Of a stretch of 34,157 bases of DNA, positions 8,001 through 14,928 are shown in pieces (the stretch's first letter is position 1; each line of letters starts with the position of its first letter). The position numbers and the translations under genes were made by a program. This DNA comes from an uncultured Collinsella sp. (GTDB lineage Bacteria > Actinomycetota > Coriobacteriia > Coriobacteriales > Coriobacteriaceae). Where the stretch lies: NCBI GenBank assembly GCA_958437495.1, contig CAUBOH010000019.1, positions 1 to 34,157 of the forward strand, in the 5' to 3' direction. The notes beneath the pieces are model-generated. The model ran no database searches. It saw nothing but the letters and a program-made list of their open reading frames with translations, and was not told the DNA's origin.

Positions 8001-9788
8001 GGCACGGAAACGGCGGGTCTTAAAGCCCACACGGTCGATGGCGCAGATACGCTCGAACTCCTCCTCGTTGAGCAGCGGACGCTCCAAGCGCACCAGCTGG
8101 CAGGCCGTACGGGAGTCCTCGAGCAGGTTGCCGTGGTTGCCCAGGTAGAGCGTGGTCGAGGTGACCATATGCTCGCGCAGAGCGTCGATGGGCGGGTTTG
8201 TGACCTGAGCGAACAACTGATAGAAGTAGTCAAAGAACGAGCGCGTCTTCTTGGACAGGCAGGCCAGCGGCGCGTCGATGCCCATCGAGGCGAGCGGGGC
8301 CTTGCCCTGCTGGGCCATGGGACGCACGACCTCGTCGACGTCATCCCAGTGGTAGCCGAGCTTGGCCATACGCACGGCGGCGGGCACCTCGGCGTCCTCG
8401 GCGGGCGTTGCCGCAACGGGCTCATCGAGCGCGTCAACGGTCAGCGTCTCCTCGGCAATCCAGTCGCGGTAGGGCTTTTCCTTGGCATAGCGGGCGCGCA
8501 GCTCGTCGTTGTAGATCACGCGGCCGCGGTCAAAATCGACCTCGAGCATCTGACCCGGCCCCAGACAGCCGCTCGTCAGGATGTTCTCGGGGCTCACCTC
8601 GATGGTGCCCACCTCGCTTGCCAGCATAAAGCGACCGTCGCGCGTCACATAGTAGCGGGCGGGACGCAGGCCGTTACGGTCGAGGGCGGCGCCCAGCGTG
8701 CGACCGTCGGTAAAGGCGATGGCCGCCGGGCCATCCCACGGCTCCATAAGCATGGACTGGTAGGCGTCGTAGGCGCGGCGCTCCTCACTCAGGCTGTCGT
8801 TGTGGTCCCACGGCTCGGGCAGCAACATGGACGCGGCACGCGTGAGCGGGCGACCGTTCATGACCAGGAACTCAAGCACGTTGTCCAGAATCGCGGAATC
8901 GGAGCCCTCGCGGTTGATGATGGGCATCACGCGCTCAAGATCGTGCTGCAGCACGGGGCTGTACAGGTTGGGCTCGCGGGCGCGAATCCAGTTGACGTTG
9001 CCCTTGAGGGTGTTGATCTCGCCGTTGTGGATGATAAAGCGGTTGGGGTGCGCTCGCTCCCAGCTGGGCGTGGTGTTGGTGGAGTAGCGCGAGTGGACGA
9101 GCGCCACGGCCGTCTTGACGGCGGCGTCGTTGAGATCGATGAAGAAGCGACGCATCTGTGTGGCGACCAGCATGCCCTTGTACACGATGGTGCGCGAGCT
9201 CATGGAACATACATAGAAGATCTTGTCGCGCAGGGCAAACTCGGCGTCGGCCTTCTTTTCGATGGTGCGGCGGCACACGTACAGGCGACGCTCGAAGGCA
9301 TCGCCGGCGGGCGTGTCGTCCGGACGGCCCAGGAAGGCCTGCAGGATAGTGGGCATGCAGGCGCGGGCCGTCTCGCCCAGGTCATGCGGGTCGACCGGCA
9401 CCTCGCGCCAAAAGAGCAGCGGCACGCCGGCCTCGGCGCAGCCCTCCTCAAACACGCGGCGGGCATCCTCTACGCCCTTGTCGTCCTGCGGGAAGAACAG
9501 CATGGCCACGCCATAGTCGCCCTCTGCCGGCAGAATCTGGCCGCACTTTTGGGCCTCTTTACGGAAAAAGTGATGCGGAACCTGGAACAGGATACCAGCG
9601 CCGTCGCCGGTGTTCTTCTCGAGTCCGGTGCCGCCGCGGTGCTCCAAGTTGACCAGAATGGACAGTGCGTCGTCCAGAATCTGGTGATGGCGCTCACCGT
9701 TGATATCGGCAAGCGCGCCGATGCCACATGCATCGTGGTCAAATTCGGGGCGATAAAGGCCCTGCTGCTGAGCGGAATCTGCCTGCAT
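5082..9788 (-). CDS. gltB: Glutamate synthase large subunit
   Basis: The 1568-residue large subunit of glutamate synthase. Domains in order: an N-terminal glutamine amidotransferase whose nucleophile would be Cys 21 (DHDACGIGALAD), exposed after removal of a 20-residue propeptide; a central domain; the FMN-binding synthase domain with KPGEGGHLPGKKV and GHNGGSGA; the 3Fe-4S cysteines in CLMQRDCQQDTCPAGIAT; and the C-terminal beta-helix domain rich in glycine (GGEVSVRPNPHA, GGVAYVFD). Glutamine is split in the first domain and ammonia channels to the FMN site. Full length with no break. ATG 9788 follows GGGGAGGATCGCG. It is first in the gltBD operon; a GTTTCGAAAC palindrome near 9870 may matter for control, but no known nitrogen-regulator box is clear. 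Confidence 0.97.
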   Translation of the reverse strand: MQADSAQQQGLYRPEFDHDACGIGALADINGERHHQILDDALSILVNLEHRGGTGLEKNTGDGAGILFQVPHHFFRKEAQKCGQILPAEGDYGVAMLFFPQDDKGVEDARRVFEEGCAEAGVPLLFWREVPVDPHDLGETARACMPTILQAFLGRPDDTPAGDAFERRLYVCRRTIEKKADAEFALRDKIFYVCSMSSRTIVYKGMLVATQMRRFFIDLNDAAVKTAVALVHSRYSTNTTPSWERAHPNRFIIHNGEINTLKGNVNWIRAREPNLYSPVLQHDLERVMPIINREGSDSAILDNVLEFLVMNGRPLTRAASMLLPEPWDHNDSLSEERRAYDAYQSMLMEPWDGPAAIAFTDGRTLGAALDRNGLRPARYYVTRDGRFMLASEVGTIEVSPENILTSGCLGPGQMLEVDFDRGRVIYNDELRARYAKEKPYRDWIAEETLTVDALDEPVAATPAEDAEVPAAVRMAKLGYHWDDVDEVVRPMAQQGKAPLASMGIDAPLACLSKKTRSFFDYFYQLFAQVTNPPIDALREHMVTSTTLYLGNHGNLLEDSRTACQLVRLERPLLNEEEFERICAIDRVGFKTRRFRAVYRRDAGEGALQAALKQLAEDVEAAVRDGVNIVVLSDRAAAGEVPVPSLLAVGCVHNHLIRAGVRTFADIVVECGDAVSPHDFAALVGYSASGIYPYNAHACIRDLAARGDLAVTAEQGIANYNKAATAGIVSIMSKMGISTVQSYHSAQIFEAVGFTPEFVNAYFAGTVSRVGGMGVEDVEREQNERYDAALAILKSPAPDQLPTLGLTKWRPLGGEDHLIDPQTVYLLQTACREDSYDTFKEYSARLHRTGRAVRLRDLLDFNASGRTPVALDEVEPALNIVRRFNTGAMSYGSISKEAHECMAIAMNRLHGRSNSGEGGEDPRRETPLANGDSKNSAIKQVASARFGVTSRYLCSAFEIQIKMAQGAKPGEGGHLPGKKVYPWIAEVRQSTPGIGLISPPPHHDIYSIEDLAELIFDLKNANPGARVSVKLVSEAGVGTIATGVAKGAADKILISGHNGGSGAAARDSIWHAGLPLELGLAEAQQTLLQNGLRSRVVLEADGKLMDGTDVAVACLLGAEEFGFATMPLISMGCLMQRDCQQDTCPAGIATQNCRLRHGFRGKPEHVEHFMLFVAEQLREVMARLGFRTIDEMVGHPECLRQIEVPGNRKANLLDLSPVLASATCEFGAHIPGADGRHFLPQMAADSELDKTLDSTLFVPYTADARAHLRPIRFHADIANVNRCVGTILGNAVTKAHPEGLPTGSITVDCDGSAGQSFGAFLPRGITLNVCGDANDYFGKGLSGGEVSVRPNPHATYKFDENIIVGNVAFFGSTSGRGFINGLAGQRFAVRNSGATVVVEGCGNHGCEYMTGGLALILGEVGQNFAAGMTGGVAYVFDQYGTLDARVNHESVELKAPTADELAQIRALIQEHVDATQSPRGIKLLYSFDSMSKHFVKVIPTEYERVLAIVAAAEAVGKTHAQGEELAFDIVTGRASAADVARFDVAGGVAGAGVAPVAATGSVASTKKEA

Positions 9789-9901
9789 CGCGATCCTCCC
9801 CTAGATATTTAGACAGTCAGTTGAATAGGCATACTAGGAGCATCGCCGGCCCGTTGTGTTTCCCACCCGTTTCGAAACAATCGCGTAACGCACGTAACAA
9901 A

Positions 9902-9919
9902 TGATCCCTTGGGGACGGA
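9902..9919. repeat. GGGGAC repeat half-element
   Basis: The 18 bases TGATCCCTTGGGGACGGA recur exactly at 27587-27604, inside the larger hairpin there. This copy lies between the gltB promoter region and the rubredoxin terminator and has no matching left arm. Confidence 0.75.
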
Positions 9920-9924
9920 TAAAT

Positions 9925-9963
9925 CAAAAGGGTCCCGGCCGGGATATTCGACCGGGACCCTTG
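9925..9963 (-). terminator. Intrinsic terminator after the rubredoxin gene
   Basis: On the minus strand, AAGGGTCCCGG and CCGGGACCCTT form an 11-bp perfect stem (9928-9938 and 9952-9962), followed by TTTTGATTT. It ends the rubredoxin transcript about 40 bases beyond its stop codon. Confidence 0.8.
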
Positions 9964-10001
9964 GACAGAGCTATGTTCGGCTTTCGTCGTGTGCCTGCGA
10001 G

Positions 10002-10145
10002 CTACTCCTCGACGAGCTCAAACTGATCGGGACCGACGCCACAAACCGGGCACACGTAGTCCTCGGGCAGCTCGGGCGTGTCGACCTCAACCTCGTAACC
10101 GCAAACGGTGCACACGAACTTATACGTCTTCTTCTCCTCAGCCAT
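10002..10145 (-). CDS. Rubredoxin
   Basis: A 47-residue rubredoxin, a one-iron electron carrier of the cytoplasm. The iron ligands are two cysteine pairs, CTVCGY at 12/15 and CPVCGVGPDQF at 32/35, with the aromatic and proline pattern of the fold (ELPEDYVCPVCG). The sequence reads like the rubredoxin module at the end of high-molecular-weight rubredoxins and rubrerythrins. Start: ATG 10145 follows GAGAGGAG; it ends in TAG. The neighbour upstream (10234-10737) is a flavin reductase-like protein, so the two together match the parts of a high-molecular-weight rubredoxin on separate genes. The 88-base gap holds its own promoter-like sequence, so it may be expressed alone as well. Confidence 0.92.
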   Translation of the reverse strand: MAEEKKTYKFVCTVCGYEVEVDTPELPEDYVCPVCGVGPDQFELVEE

Positions 10146-10188
10146 TGTGTTCTCCTCTCGAACGTGACTGCTGGTGTACTTTCTTATT

Positions 10189-10230
10189 AGTATATGTTCT
10201 CAATAATATAATGCAAGTATTTTTAGAACA
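10189..10230 (-). promoter_or_regulatory. Candidate promoter with overlapping operator for the rubredoxin gene
   Basis: Minus strand: TTGCAT (10211-10216) and TATACT (10189-10194) lie 16 bases apart and would start transcription near 10182. A 9-base imperfect inverted repeat (TGTTCTCAA 10195-10203 against TTTAGAACA 10222-10230, one mismatch) encloses the -35 box in an AT-rich block unlike the surroundings. This would suit a repressor responding to oxygen or peroxide, but no known box matches closely. Confidence 0.5.
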
Positions 10231-10233
10231 TTT

Positions 10234-10737
10234 CTAGCCTTGATACGAGGACGCCTTCGGAGGCGTCTTGCCCTTCAGCACCTTGTGGTAGTAGTCATAG
10301 GTCAACGGTGTCTCGCCGCTCAGACGCTCGGCATCCTCAACCTCGCCGATAAACAACAGATGCGTGCCCACGTCCACGGTGTCGATCAGACGGCAGCTAA
10401 ACAGCGCTGCCGCGTGCTCGGGAACATAGGGCATACCCAGTGCGGTCTCGCGCGTCTCGTACTTGGCAAATTTGTCATAGTCGCTGCTGGTGCGGAATCC
10501 AAAGTTGCCAATGTAGAGCATATCGGCCGTCTGATCGATCACGGTTAGCGCGAAGGCCTTGGCAGACGCAATAACGCCAGACGTGACGTTGTCCTTGTTC
10601 ACGGCAACCGAAATGCGCGGCGGCATGGACGTCACCTGCACCGCCGTGTTGATGACGCAGCCGGCGCGCAGCTCGTCTGCCGCGGCGCTCACCACGTACA
10701 GACCGCTCGGCATGGTAAAGAACGCGGTTTTATCCAT
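10234..10737 (-). CDS. Flavin reductase-like protein
   Basis: A 167-residue protein of the flavin reductase-like (split-barrel FMN-binding) family. The N-terminus MDKTAFFTMPSGLYVVSA, the segment NTAVQVTSMPPRISVAVNK and the following FALTVI and GVPYVPEHAA-like stretch are typical of this fold, which binds FMN and passes electrons from NAD(P)H or to a rubredoxin. I chose ATG 10737 because GGGGAG lies about 8 bases upstream; the longer frame upstream lacks both a ribosome binding site and family resemblance. With the rubredoxin 88 bases downstream it equals a high-molecular-weight rubredoxin split in two, a type of protein that feeds flavodiiron or other oxygen- or NO-reducing enzymes. No such enzyme is in this window. 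It ends in TAG. Confidence 0.85.
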   Translation of the reverse strand: MDKTAFFTMPSGLYVVSAAADELRAGCVINTAVQVTSMPPRISVAVNKDNVTSGVIASAKAFALTVIDQTADMLYIGNFGFRTSSDYDKFAKYETRETALGMPYVPEHAAALFSCRLIDTVDVGTHLLFIGEVEDAERLSGETPLTYDYYHKVLKGKTPPKASSYQG

Positions 10738-10788
10738 AACGATCACTCCCCTAACCCGGGTTGGAACCTCATGGATATATGTACCCAC

Positions 10789-10823
10789 AAAAAAGGCGAC
10801 GCCCATAATGGACACCGCCTTTG
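10789..10823 (-). terminator. Intrinsic terminator after smpB
   Basis: Minus strand: AAAGGCG and CGCCTTT (plus an inner CCATTATGG) form a stem followed by a T6 run at 10789-10794. It lies about 120 bases beyond the smpB stop and separates it from the flavin reductase gene. Confidence 0.75.
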
Positions 10824-10943
10824 AGACATATGTGTCAGAACCGTGAGGAACATGAGACGCCCGCAGCTGCAGTGAAATAGGGACTGAATAGTCCCTCAAA
10901 CAGGCAAAACAGTCCGTATTCCACCGCAACTTGTGAAGGGTGG

Positions 10944-11414
10944 TCAGCGGTTGCGCTCCTTGAGCGTGCGATCGATCTCGCGCTGGACATCGCGCTTGGC
11001 CATATCTTCGCGCTTGTCGTAGAGCTTCTTACCACGGCCTAGACCCAGCAGCAGCTTTACGCGGCCGTCGGTATTAAAGTAGAGCTCCAACGGCACCAAC
11101 GCATAACCGCGATTGCGCAGTTTGCCGTCAAGAAAATCAATCTCCCTGCGATGCAGCAGCAGACGGCGCCGGCGATCGGGATCGCGGTTCCACACGCCGC
11201 CGTGACTATAAGGATGAATATGCAGGCCCACCAGCCAGCACTCGCCGCCACGAATCAGCGCAAAGGTATCAGTGATCTGACAGGCGCGCTCGCGAATCGA
11301 CTTGACCTCGGTACCGCTCAGTTCAATACCGCATTCGAACGTCTCGTCGATAAAATACTCGTGATGCGCCGAGCGATTCTTGGAGATGAGCTTGCGCTCG
11401 CGCTTACTGGGCAT
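10944..11414 (-). CDS. smpB: SsrA-binding protein SmpB
   Basis: The 156-residue partner of tmRNA, which places the tmRNA in stalled ribosomes so that the unfinished protein is tagged and released. Family marks are the N-terminal beta barrel (KLISKNRSAHHEYFIDETFECGIELSGTEVKSIR), the phrase LIRGGECWLVGLHIHPY, the RRLLLHRREI segment, LVPLELYF, and the basic C-terminal tail (GRGKKLYDKREDMAKRDVQREIDR) that enters the decoding centre. ATG 11414 follows AAGGAGG and overlaps the end of the TPR gene by 11 bases, which suggests coupling. The tmRNA gene itself is not seen in this window. It ends in TGA, one of only three TGA stops here. Confidence 0.96.
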   Translation of the reverse strand: MPSKRERKLISKNRSAHHEYFIDETFECGIELSGTEVKSIRERACQITDTFALIRGGECWLVGLHIHPYSHGGVWNRDPDRRRRLLLHRREIDFLDGKLRNRGYALVPLELYFNTDGRVKLLLGLGRGKKLYDKREDMAKRDVQREIDRTLKERNR

Positions 11415-12321
11415 CGCCGGCCTCCTTGACGCCATCGGAACCCTTGCCCGTAGCTTCGCGATTAGCCTTGCGCTCGGCGTTGAGCTCGGCGTCGCTCTCA
11501 CGCACCAGCTTGATAATCGCCGCGCAGGCCTCCTCGCCCACCAGGTCGCGGGCGCGCACCGTCAGGCGCGTCGCCTCCTGCTTGTCACCGTCGCTCGCAG
11601 CATCGGTCGCGCACATGATCAGGCAAATGGCAATCTCGGCCGAAGGCGAGGTCGGCACGCCCTGCAGGCTCAGCTCGCCCATCACGTGGTCGTCGCTCTC
11701 CTCGGCGGCATCGGGATAGGCAGTATGAATCTTGTTGAGCAGACGCGTCGTATGCGCATCGCCAGGCGCTAAGCGTAGTGCCAGGCGCGCACAACCCACG
11801 GCCGCCGAGACGTTCTCGGTCTCGGGCTCCAAGAAGTACTGCCCCAGGTTGGCATAGGCGCGGGCGGCACACTTACCGTCGCTCGCACGCTCCAGCACCG
11901 AAAACGAAAGCGAAGCCCACTCCTGCTTGTCCTCGAGCGCGCGGAACAGCTCGGCAAGGTCCAGGCGATAGGTGCAGTTCATGGGGTCCCAACGCACAGC
12001 CTGCATCAGGGCATTACGAGCGCTCACATAATCCTGCTGGCGAATGTAGGCGAATGCCATGTCGGAGTACAGGCGGTCAAACGGCACCTCGACCTGAACC
12101 AGCTCGCGCGGATCCTTTTCCACGCGACGATACGCCAGACGTTCAAACTTGCTATCAAAGCTAAAGTACTGACGGTTCTCCTCCGTCTTGCACTCGGCGT
12201 CGATATACTCCTCGGCAAGCTCCACCAGACGCTCCAGCAGCGGCGTCGCCGTGGCTAAGTCGCCCTGCGCCAGATAGTTCTCGGCATACGTGATGTCTTG
12301 TAAGCTGATGGGCAGGTCCAT
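11404..12321 (-). CDS. TPR-repeat protein
   Basis: A 305-residue soluble protein with helical repeats of the tetratricopeptide type: TYAENYLAQGDLATATPLLERLVELA (about residues 10-37), FDRLYSDMAFAYIRQQDYVSARNALMQAVRWDP (about 81-113), a further pair through CRLDLAELFRALEDKQ, and ARAYANLGQYFLEPETENVSAAVGCARLALRLAPGD (about 153-188). Such domains hold other proteins; no enzyme motif is present. Its C-terminus is highly charged. It overlaps smpB by 11 bases, so the pair is likely one transcript, and a link to ribosome rescue is possible but unproved. ATG 12321 follows GAGGAG. It ends in TAA. Confidence 0.75.
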   Translation of the reverse strand: MDLPISLQDITYAENYLAQGDLATATPLLERLVELAEEYIDAECKTEENRQYFSFDSKFERLAYRRVEKDPRELVQVEVPFDRLYSDMAFAYIRQQDYVSARNALMQAVRWDPMNCTYRLDLAELFRALEDKQEWASLSFSVLERASDGKCAARAYANLGQYFLEPETENVSAAVGCARLALRLAPGDAHTTRLLNKIHTAYPDAAEESDDHVMGELSLQGVPTSPSAEIAICLIMCATDAASDGDKQEATRLTVRARDLVGEEACAAIIKLVRESDAELNAERKANREATGKGSDGVKEAGDAQ

Positions 12322-12375
12322 GGCTACTCCTCAAACCGGACGAAACGCGGCAAATGTCGCTTGTGTGGTGAATAC

Positions 12376-12405
12376 ACAAAACCCGGGTCTCTTACGAGGC
12401 CCGGG
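12376..12405 (-). terminator. Intrinsic terminator after the tRNA genes
   Basis: Minus strand: CCCGGGCCTC and GAGACCCGGG pair (one mismatch, loop GTAA), followed by TTTTGTG. It begins 12 bases after the CCA end of tRNA-Glu. Confidence 0.85.
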
Positions 12406-12416
12406 CATTCATTTTG

Positions 12417-12493
12417 TGGTAGCCCGTACCAGATTCGAACTGGTGATCTCCGCCTTGAGAGGGCGGCGTCCTAAACCGCTAGACGAACGGGCC
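12417..12493 (-). tRNA. tRNA-Glu (anticodon CUC)
   Basis: The minus strand folds as a full cloverleaf: acceptor GGCCCGT / ACGGGCT (first pair G-U), D-arm GTCT/GGAC, anticodon stem CCGCC/GGCGG with loop CTCTCAA giving anticodon CUC, and T-arm ACCAG-TTCGAAT-CTGGT. Discriminator A and an encoded CCA end the 77-base gene. It follows tRNA-Gln by 17 bases and shares its transcript. Confidence 0.96.
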
Positions 12494-12510
12494 ATATGTA
12501 GCAAATGCAA

Positions 12511-12584
12511 TGGCTGGGATGGAGGGAGTCGAACCCCCATTGACGGAACCAGAATCCGCTGTCCTGCCATTAGACGACATCCCA
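12511..12584 (-). tRNA. tRNA-Gln (anticodon CUG)
   Basis: The minus strand reads acceptor TGGGATG / CATCCCA, D-arm GTCT/GGAC, anticodon stem GCGGA/TCCGT with loop TTCTGGT giving anticodon CUG, and T-arm GGGGG-TTCGACT-CCCTC. Discriminator G and an encoded CCA follow. The U at position 1 and the anticodon identify tRNA-Gln. Total 74 bases. Confidence 0.96.
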
Positions 12585-12628
12585 ATGACTGCATCGCTGC
12601 GCTCGGCTGTGCCTTTGCGCAAGAAAGA

Positions 12629-12657
12629 AATATACGGGAAGACCCGTCGTGACGCAA
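12629..12657 (-). promoter_or_regulatory. Candidate promoter of the tRNA genes
   Basis: Minus strand: TTGCGT (12652-12657) and TATATT (12629-12634) are exactly 17 bases apart, 45 bases upstream of the tRNA-Gln 5' end. Confidence 0.55.
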
Positions 12658-12860
12658 GCCCCAATTTTAACTTTTTTGAAATTCGGCCAAATTGGCCCGA
12701 TTTAGCCCGACCCGTGAAGGACCTGTGGAGCTAGCCGCCGCACACAAAGGGTAGAACGCCGCGAACGGTAGCCGTCGACCGTTGGCAGATTCTATCGCGA
12801 AAGCGATAGCACCAGGTAACACAATCGAAGTGACAATAATCGCGTAGACATCGAGGCGTT

Positions 12861-13271
12861 ATGGACGAAGAGCTGGATTATCTGTGGGAGACCTTGGGGC
12901 TCGAGATATCCGCCGGACCTTGGCCCGACCGGGACAAAATCCACCCCACGTTGCGTCCCGCCATCACGGTGGTGCAGGCGGAATACCGTCGCGCCTCGTT
13001 TTTAATTATGCGGACGTCATGGCACGCAGCGCTCCCCGACCTCAAGCGCATCCAGGCGAGCCTCGTCGAGTTATCCGGCATGCCGACCGTCATATCCGAG
13101 ACGCATCTGGAGCGACGACAGCGCGAACGCCTGCAGCGACAGCGGATTCCGTTTATCTGCTCCGGCGTTCAGGCATACCTACCCTTTATGGACGAAGAGT
13201 ACTGGAGCGGCACGCCCGACAAGCACGTAAAGATCTACGACCCACACGAATGGGCACGGCTTGAAGATTAG
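12861..13271 (+). CDS. Uncharacterised protein, possibly one domain of a larger family
   Basis: A 136-residue cytoplasmic protein. The middle part (about residues 46-112) has a hydrophobic helix followed by KRIQASLVELSGMPTVI, then RQRERLQRQRIPFICSGVQAYLPFM. The pattern of a short LP-V strand, a basic helix, and then IPFI-xxG-Q-YLPF recalls the N-terminal half of some proteins annotated as MarR-type regulators, which carry a winged helix after it. Here the protein ends soon after, so it would be a stand-alone or shortened form; this likeness is from memory and uncertain. ATG 12861 follows GAGG. It is alone on the plus strand and ends in TAG. A hairpin CTATCGC-gaaa-GCGATAG lies upstream at 12792-12809. 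Confidence 0.6.
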   Translation: MDEELDYLWETLGLEISAGPWPDRDKIHPTLRPAITVVQAEYRRASFLIMRTSWHAALPDLKRIQASLVELSGMPTVISETHLERRQRERLQRQRIPFICSGVQAYLPFMDEEYWSGTPDKHVKIYDPHEWARLED

Positions 13272-13289
13272 CGCACATGTCCGCCAGCC

Positions 13290-13335
13290 GGAAAGCTCAT
13301 CCCAGAATTTGCGTCCAGAACGGAACGCGTCTTCC
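13290..13335. repeat. 46-base hairpin element, decayed copy
   Basis: Begins GGAAAGCTCATCCCAGA and ends GTCTTCC; same length as the next copy (13352-13397) and matching it at about two thirds of positions. Only the outer GGAA/TTCC and parts of the stem still pair. Confidence 0.7.
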
Positions 13336-13351
13336 CCTAGAGGCCCCAAGT

Positions 13352-13397
13352 GGAAAGCGTATCCCAGATTTCGCGCTCAAACTGGGATACGCTTTCC
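13352..13397. repeat. 46-base hairpin element, perfect copy
   Basis: GGAAAGCGTATCCCAG and CTGGGATACGCTTTCC form a perfect 16-bp stem around a 14-base loop. It lies between the convergent genes ending at 13271 (+) and 13405 (-) and may serve as their shared transcript end, though no T-run follows on either strand. Confidence 0.85.
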
Positions 13398-13404
13398 GTA
13401 ACTG

Positions 13405-13764
13405 TTACTGCAGTGCCTCGGTCCAGGCCGCTTCCTTAAAGCCAGGAATCGCAAAGTCGTCGCCCACCAGCAGCGGACGCTTGACCAGCATGCCGTCGGT
13501 CGCCAGCAGCTCGTAGCACTCCTGATCCGTCATACCCGCATCCAGGCGCGCCTTCAGACCAAGCTCTCGATATTTCATACCCGACGAGTTAAAGAAGCGT
13601 CGCACCGGCAGCCCCGAACGAGCAATCCAAGTCGCAAGTTCATCGGCCGAGGGATTGTCCGTAACGATATCGCGGTCGATATACTCAACCCCATGTTCGT
13701 CCAGCCAGGCCTTGGCCTTTTTACAGGTCGAGCACTTGGGATATTCAACAAACAGCACTGCCAT
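13405..13764 (-). CDS. ArsC/Spx-family protein
   Basis: A 119-residue thioredoxin-fold protein of the arsenate reductase (ArsC)/Spx family. It begins with MAVLFVEYPKCSTCKKAKAWL, giving a CxxC at residues 11 and 14, and continues with DRDIVTDNPSADEL, FFNSSGMKYRELGL and MLVKRPLLVGDDFAIPGF, all standard for the family. Most such stand-alone proteins are called putative arsenate reductases, but those with CxxC are often redox proteins of the YffB or Spx kind; no arsenic genes are nearby. ATG 13764 follows GGAGG at a good distance; the longer frame upstream is not needed. It ends in TAA, and lies 97 bases after the mupG stop, likely with its own promoter. Confidence 0.88.
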   Translation of the reverse strand: MAVLFVEYPKCSTCKKAKAWLDEHGVEYIDRDIVTDNPSADELATWIARSGLPVRRFFNSSGMKYRELGLKARLDAGMTDQECYELLATDGMLVKRPLLVGDDFAIPGFKEAAWTEALQ

Positions 13765-13860
13765 GGAAATCCTCCAGATACAGATCGGACAACGTGGATG
13801 GGCGCATGCCAAGCAAGGAATACGCGCACGATTGAGCAATTGTAGCCCAAGGATTCCACG

Positions 13861-14913
13861 CTAAACGAACCGCACCCCAAAGCCTCGCTTAACGAACGGC
13901 AGCAACTCCATCGCCTCGGGCGTGATATGGCCCGCAACGTTCATGCGCTCGTCGCCGGGAAGATCGACCCGCGCAATCTCAAGCTCGCCTTCGTAGCGCC
14001 CATAGCCGCTATTGCTCACAGCAATCGACCCCGCCCGCCTCGGTAGACTGGCACCAGCATCCGTCGGCACGGAATCCGGCTTAAGCGACGTACGCGACTC
14101 CTGAGACCTAAAAATAAGGGCGCTCGAGTCAGGTCGATCGTGATGGACTTGCCCCAGCAAATAGGAGTATCCGGGGTCAAGCTGGCACGGCATGTCAACA
14201 TGCCCAGCGGAAACCTGAGCAAACTGCGCCCAACCCGCATCGGAAAGATCGGGGTCGCCGACCAAAACAATGCCGCAATCGGCGCCATGTGCGAGCTCAA
14301 GCATGTTGAGGGCAACCTTTGACGCGCGACCGCGCTGCGCCTCAACCGTCGGCAAGCCCTCGAATACCGGCCCGCGAACGTTAGCATCGCCCGGCACAAA
14401 AGCCATGATTTCGAAGCCGAGCGCCGCAAGACGAAGATTCGTCCGAGCAATGTCCTCCAGAGCTAAACCGGTATAAGGCTTGGGATAAAAATTGTGGCAG
14501 GCGGCAAAACGAGTCACATCGGCACCGGCTTCTCGCCACGATGCGATTTCATCAGAACTCACCGTCGATGCATTAACCACAATGCGAAATACACCGGACA
14601 GCTCCGCGACCCGCTGGGCGCTAAAGCCATAGTCCAAACGAAGGTATTCCAGCCCCAGGTCACGCAGATCCTCGATGCGCTCAAGCCCGAGCAAATCGCA
14701 CGTGCGCGGCCCCACATCGGCAATGAGTGCAATGCCGCGGGCGGAAAGCAGCGACAGCACATGACAGACCTTATCGGCATACGCCGCTCCCCCATCCTCG
14801 GGAATATGCAGTGAGGTAAACGCATAGCGCGCACCCGCCGCGGCACCACGCTCAATCGTCCGCTCAATATCCTGCAGAGGGCTGGAAAGATAAATCGAAA
14901 TACCCGTTTTCAC
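13861..14913 (-). CDS. mupG: 6-phospho-N-acetylmuramidase, DUF871 family
   Basis: A 350-residue protein of the DUF871 (COG3589) family, in which staphylococcal MupG cleaves MurNAc-6-phosphate-GlcNAc in the cytoplasm. The N-terminal two thirds form a TIM barrel (MKTGISIYLSSPLQDIERTI, TSLHIPEDGG, LIADVGPRT, YLRLDYGF, IVVNASTVS, CHNFYPKPYTGL, MAFVPGD, VLVGDPDLSD); the last part, from about residue 240, is the small cyclophilin-like domain of the family. Its place after murR, murQ and murP agrees with the staphylococcal MurNAc gene group and makes MupG more likely than another glycosidase. The start is GTG 14913, with AAGGAG about 10 bases upstream directly after a terminator-like hairpin (14929-14964). 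It ends in TAG. Confidence 0.88.
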   Translation of the reverse strand: MKTGISIYLSSPLQDIERTIERGAAAGARYAFTSLHIPEDGGAAYADKVCHVLSLLSARGIALIADVGPRTCDLLGLERIEDLRDLGLEYLRLDYGFSAQRVAELSGVFRIVVNASTVSSDEIASWREAGADVTRFAACHNFYPKPYTGLALEDIARTNLRLAALGFEIMAFVPGDANVRGPVFEGLPTVEAQRGRASKVALNMLELAHGADCGIVLVGDPDLSDAGWAQFAQVSAGHVDMPCQLDPGYSYLLGQVHHDRPDSSALIFRSQESRTSLKPDSVPTDAGASLPRRAGSIAVSNSGYGRYEGELEIARVDLPGDERMNVAGHITPEAMELLPFVKRGFGVRFV

Positions 14914-14928
14914 GCTTCAACGCTCCTT

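Noticed and set aside
6288..9812. A 1174-codon open frame on the plus strand
   Set aside because: It mirrors gltB, which has every expected motif; long antisense frames are usual in high-GC DNA.
9789..9900. A GlnR- or AmtR-type box upstream of gltB
   Set aside because: GTTAC and GTTTCGAAAC words are present, but their spacing and sequence do not match either known site.
10944..12321. A tmRNA gene next to smpB
   Set aside because: Neither flank shows a tRNA-Ala-like end or a tag reading frame.
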